Assembly (NCBI GenBank): GCA_003509545.1
Contig: DOLC01000106.1
Coordinates: 1-15,211 of the forward strand
Length of the DNA stretch: 15,211 bases
Reading direction: 5' to 3'
From: Peptococcaceae bacterium
Lineage (GTDB): Bacteria; Bacillota; DSM-521; Neomoorellales; Neomoorellaceae
Within the stretch, counting starts at the first letter, position 1. The number at the start of each line of letters is the position of its first letter. This document shows positions 12,800-15,211 of this stretch, one piece after another. A program made the translations under genes and the position numbers. The notes beneath the pieces are model-generated. The model ran no database searches and was not told where the DNA came from. It worked only from the letters and a program-made list of their open reading frames with translations.

Positions 12800-13138
12800 T
12801 TATACCAGCTCTACCAGCACCAGGGGCGCGCCGTCGCCGCGGCGGTAGCCCACCTTCACCAGCCTCGTATAGCCGCCCTGGCGGTCGGCGTACCGGGGTC
12901 CGATCTCCTTGAAGAGCTTGGTTACCACGTCCTCGTCCAGCAGATAAGCCAGGGCCTGGCGCCGGGCATGTAGGTCGCCCCGCTTGGCCAGGGTGATCAT
13001 CTTATCGGCTATGCGCTTGACTTCTTTGCCCCGGGGCTCGGTGGTCTGCAGCCGGCCTTCCCGCAAAAAGGAGGTGACAATGTTGCGCAGCAGCATCTTG
13101 CGGTGGTCGCACCGCCGCCCCAGCTTGCGGTATCCCAT
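12800..13138 (-). CDS. rplQ: 50S ribosomal protein L17
   Basis: A large-subunit protein near the exit-tunnel face. The start MGYRKLGRRCDHRKMLLRN and the block GRLQTTEPRGKEVKRIADKMI are diagnostic. At 112 residues it is the usual bacterial length. GGGAGG lies about 7 nt before the ATG, and the start is 12 nt after the rpoA stop. Its stop codon abuts the ecfA1 start. Confidence 0.97.
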   Translation of the reverse strand: MGYRKLGRRCDHRKMLLRNIVTSFLREGRLQTTEPRGKEVKRIADKMITLAKRGDLHARRQALAYLLDEDVVTKLFKEIGPRYADRQGGYTRLVKVGYRRGDGAPLVLVELV

Positions 13139-13150
13139 GTGCTTCCCTCC

Positions 13151-14092
13151 CTACTCGTCGGAGCTGCGCAGGCTGAGGCCCAGCTCTGCCAGCTTCTGGG
13201 TAACTTCCTCCAGGGACTTCTTGCCCAGATTCCGGACCTTCATCATATCTTCCTCGGTGCGCTGGATGAGCTCCCCTACGGTATTGATCCCCGCCCGCTT
13301 CAGGCAGTTGTAGGACCGGACGGAGAGATCCAGCTCTTCGATGGTCATATCCAGAAGGCGGTCCTTCTGCTCCTCTTCCTTGGTCACCATGGTGATCTCC
13401 TGGCCGTCGCGATCCGTCAGGCCGAGGAAGAGGCGGAAATAATCCATGAGGATCTTGGCCGCCGCGCTCACCGCCTCGTCCGGTGCCAGGCTCCCGTTGG
13501 TCCATACTTCTAGGGTAAGCTTGTCGTAGTCGGTAACCTGGCCCACCCGGGTGTTCTCGACGATATAGTTGACCTTGTGCACGGGTGAAAAGAGGGAGTC
13601 CACGGGGATCACCCCGATTACCTGCTCCTCTTTTTTATTCCTCTCCGCGGGCACGTAGCCGCGACCCCGCTGGGCCGTCATTTCCATAAACAGGCGGCCG
13701 CCCTTCTCCAGGGTGGCGATGTGCAGGTCCGGGTTTAGGATTTCCACGTCGGCGCCGGTAATGATGTCGCCCGCCGTAACCTCTCCTTCGCCCTCCGCCT
13801 CTATTCGCAGGACCTGGGGTTCGTCGCTGTGAATCTTGAGGGCTAGGGTCTTCAGGTTGAGAATGATATCCGTGGTGTCCTCCACCACGCCGGGAATGGT
13901 GGAATACTCGTGGAGCACACCCTCAATCTTCACCGAGGTAACGGCGGCCCCGGGCAGGGAGGAAAGGAGCACCCTCCTGAGGGAGTTACCCAGGGTTATG
14001 CCGTATCCTCTCTCCAGGGGCTCGATCACGAAGCGGCCGAATTTGGGCGTCATCTCCAGGCATTCCAGCCGGGGACGCTCGATTTCCAGCAT
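13151..14092 (-). CDS. rpoA: DNA-directed RNA polymerase subunit alpha
   Basis: It dimerises to scaffold RNA polymerase assembly, and its C-terminal domain contacts UP elements and activators. With ATG 14092 the protein has 313 residues: N-terminal domain to ~230 (KFGRFVIEPLERGYGITLGNSLRRVLL), acidic linker, then the C-terminal domain (VRSYNCLKRAGINTVGEL, with the DNA-contacting Arg, and RNLGKKSLEEV). GGAGGAGGGG precedes the start. The 13-residue upstream extension of the open frame is not conserved-looking. It is 51 nt after rpsD and 12 nt before rplQ. Confidence 0.98.
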   Translation of the reverse strand: MLEIERPRLECLEMTPKFGRFVIEPLERGYGITLGNSLRRVLLSSLPGAAVTSVKIEGVLHEYSTIPGVVEDTTDIILNLKTLALKIHSDEPQVLRIEAEGEGEVTAGDIITGADVEILNPDLHIATLEKGGRLFMEMTAQRGRGYVPAERNKKEEQVIGVIPVDSLFSPVHKVNYIVENTRVGQVTDYDKLTLEVWTNGSLAPDEAVSAAAKILMDYFRLFLGLTDRDGQEITMVTKEEEQKDRLLDMTIEELDLSVRSYNCLKRAGINTVGELIQRTEEDMMKVRNLGKKSLEEVTQKLAELGLSLRSSDE

Positions 14093-14143
14093 ACAAATCC
14101 CCTCCTCCTCGCAGGCTTTATTCCGCCGCACCTACGGTAGGGC

Positions 14144-14770
14144 CTACTTGGAATAAAGCTCTACGATCAGGTGTTCCTGCACGGGGACGTCTATCTGGTC
14201 GCGGGTCGGCAAGGCCAGGACCCGCCCTTTGAGGTTAGCCGCATCGGCTTCCAGCCACGCCGGCGGCGTGCGATGGGCGGCCTGCTCGGCGATTTCCTTG
14301 AACTTGAGAGATTCCTTGCTCCGCTCTCTGACCTCAATCTCGTCTCCCGGCCTCACCAGGTAGGAAGGGATGTTGACCTTCCGGCCGTTAACCTGGAAGT
14401 GGCCGTGGCGGACCAGCTGGCGGGCTTCGGCGCGGGAGGCGGCAAAACCCAGACGAAACACCACATTATCCAGCCTGCGCTCCAGCAGCCTTAGGAGGTT
14501 CTCGCCCGTGACGCCCTTCTGACGCTCGGCCCGCTCAAAGTAGCCCCGGAACTGGCGCTCCAGGACGCCGTAAATGCGGCGTGCCTTCTGCTTTTCCCGC
14601 AGGCGCAGGGCGTATTCCGAGGTTTTGCGGCGCTCCTGTCCGTGTTGGCCCGGGGGATACGACCGCCTGGCTACGGCGCACTTATCGGTATAGCAACGTT
14701 CTCCTTTGAGGTAGAGTTTCATCCCTTCCCGCCGGCAAAGGCGGCATACAGGTCCCGTGTATCTGGCCAA
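14144..14770 (-). CDS. rpsD: 30S ribosomal protein S4 (four-cysteine, zinc-type)
   Basis: A primary 16S rRNA-binding protein that nucleates 30S assembly. Product: MARYTGPVCRLCRREGMKLY, 208 residues, with an S4 RNA-binding domain (RLDNVVFRLGFAASRAEARQ, HGHFQVNGRKVNIPSY). Cys9, Cys12, Cys26 and Cys31 reproduce the zinc-binding positions of Thermus S4. The start codon is TTG (14770), with AGGAGG 11 nt upstream, a slightly long spacing; no ATG fits the conserved N-terminus. It lies between rpsK (18-nt gap) and rpoA, the clostridial order. Confidence 0.97.
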   Translation of the reverse strand: MARYTGPVCRLCRREGMKLYLKGERCYTDKCAVARRSYPPGQHGQERRKTSEYALRLREKQKARRIYGVLERQFRGYFERAERQKGVTGENLLRLLERRLDNVVFRLGFAASRAEARQLVRHGHFQVNGRKVNIPSYLVRPGDEIEVRERSKESLKFKEIAEQAAHRTPPAWLEADAANLKGRVLALPTRDQIDVPVQEHLIVELYSK

Positions 14771-14788
14771 AAGCTATGACACCTCCTG

Positions 14789-15178
14789 CTAGACTCTACG
14801 GCGCTTGGGCGGGCGGCAGCCGTTGTGGGGAATGGGGGTGACGTCTTTAATGGCGCTTACCTCCAAGCCCGCTGCCTGGAGGGATCTTATGGCCGCCTCC
14901 CTCCCGGCGCCCGGGCCTTTAACATAGCATTCTACTTCCTTCATGCCGAATTCCATGGCCTGCCTGGCGGCCGACTCTGCCGCCAGTTGGGCCGCGTAGG
15001 GTGTGCTCTTCCGCGTGCCCTTGAACCCTACGGTTCCGGCGCTGGCCCAGGCCACCGTGTTACCGTTTTTGTCTGTAATGGTAATTATAGTATTGTTGAA
15101 GGTCGATTTGATATGGGCAACGCCGCTTTCTATATGTTTGCGCTCCCGCCGCTTGGTGCGGGCACCTCTGCGCGGCAT
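14789..15178 (-). CDS. rpsK: 30S ribosomal protein S11
   Basis: A platform protein of the small subunit. Product MPRRGARTKRRERKHIESG, 129 residues, with the S11 blocks AHIKSTFNNTIITITD, SAGTVGFKGTRKSTPYAAQ and VKGPGAGREAAIRSL, ending DVTPIPHNGCRPPKRRRV. I take ATG 15178, with GGAGGAGGGG upstream. The open frame to 15184 adds only a TTG and one codon. rpsM would be expected just beyond the window edge; 15179-15211 holds only the ribosome site. Confidence 0.97.
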   Translation of the reverse strand: MPRRGARTKRRERKHIESGVAHIKSTFNNTIITITDKNGNTVAWASAGTVGFKGTRKSTPYAAQLAAESAARQAMEFGMKEVECYVKGPGAGREAAIRSLQAAGLEVSAIKDVTPIPHNGCRPPKRRRV

Positions 15179-15211
15179 CCACAACCCCTCCTCCGAAAAC
15201 TACCCAACCCT

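Noticed and set aside
1..15211. CRISPR array, prophage, IS transposase or defence genes
   Set aside because: No regular short spacer-repeat pattern and no transposase, integrase, nuclease or phage proteins are visible. The repeats present are long units without such genes.

Overview
The window reads as a chromosomal segment of a G+C-rich, probably thermophilic member of the Clostridia (Moorella/Thermoanaerobacterales-like). Reasons: the order rpsK-rpsD-rpoA-rplQ-ecfA1-ecfA2-ecfT-truA-rplM-rpsI is the Firmicutes one, with rpsD between rpsK and rpoA as in Clostridia; a SCIFF peptide and its radical-SAM maturase, which are near-universal in Clostridia, are present; and a LysM-G5-M23 cell-wall protein has a SigH-like promoter. 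The genus is an inference. All 15 genes lie on the minus strand, so transcription runs from high to low coordinates.

Layout in transcription order. 15178-9473: end of the ribosomal/alpha-operon (S11, S4, RpoA, L17), then the ECF transporter energising module (EcfA1, EcfA2, EcfT) and the tRNA pseudouridine synthase TruA, tightly packed. 9472-9075: a gap with one full copy of an interspersed ~275-bp repeat bounded by 23-nt direct repeats, then a good sigma-A promoter for rplM. 9074-8230: L13 and S9. 8210-8043: a small gene for a 55-residue SCIFF precursor (scfA), only 19 nt after rpsI, with five of the usual six cysteines. 8042-7574: a very G+C-rich, hairpin-dense spacer ending in an attenuator-like terminator. 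7573-6167: the SCIFF maturase (scfB).

6050-4554: a membrane-anchored LysM-G5-M23 peptidase behind the SigH-like promoter. 4553-4021: no gene, but two copies of a ~110-nt repeat, a bidirectional terminator, a promoter and a ~300-nt leader for trxB. 4020-3097: thioredoxin reductase. 2961-2113: a membrane-anchored MA-like zinc peptidase with a clear terminator. 1965-332: an HtrA-type protease followed by RlmH, the pairing found at the end of the walRK locus in other Firmicutes. 331-1: part of a second array of the ~275-bp repeat.

Functionally the right half is translation, transcription and micronutrient uptake. The middle is a RiPP (SCIFF) locus that appears to be read out of the L13-S9 operon. 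The left half is envelope maintenance and proteolysis plus thiol redox. The least explained parts are non-coding: the scfA-scfB spacer, the ~275-bp structured repeat and the repeat pair around the trxB leader. No mobile-element genes, CRISPR arrays, tRNAs or rRNAs were seen.
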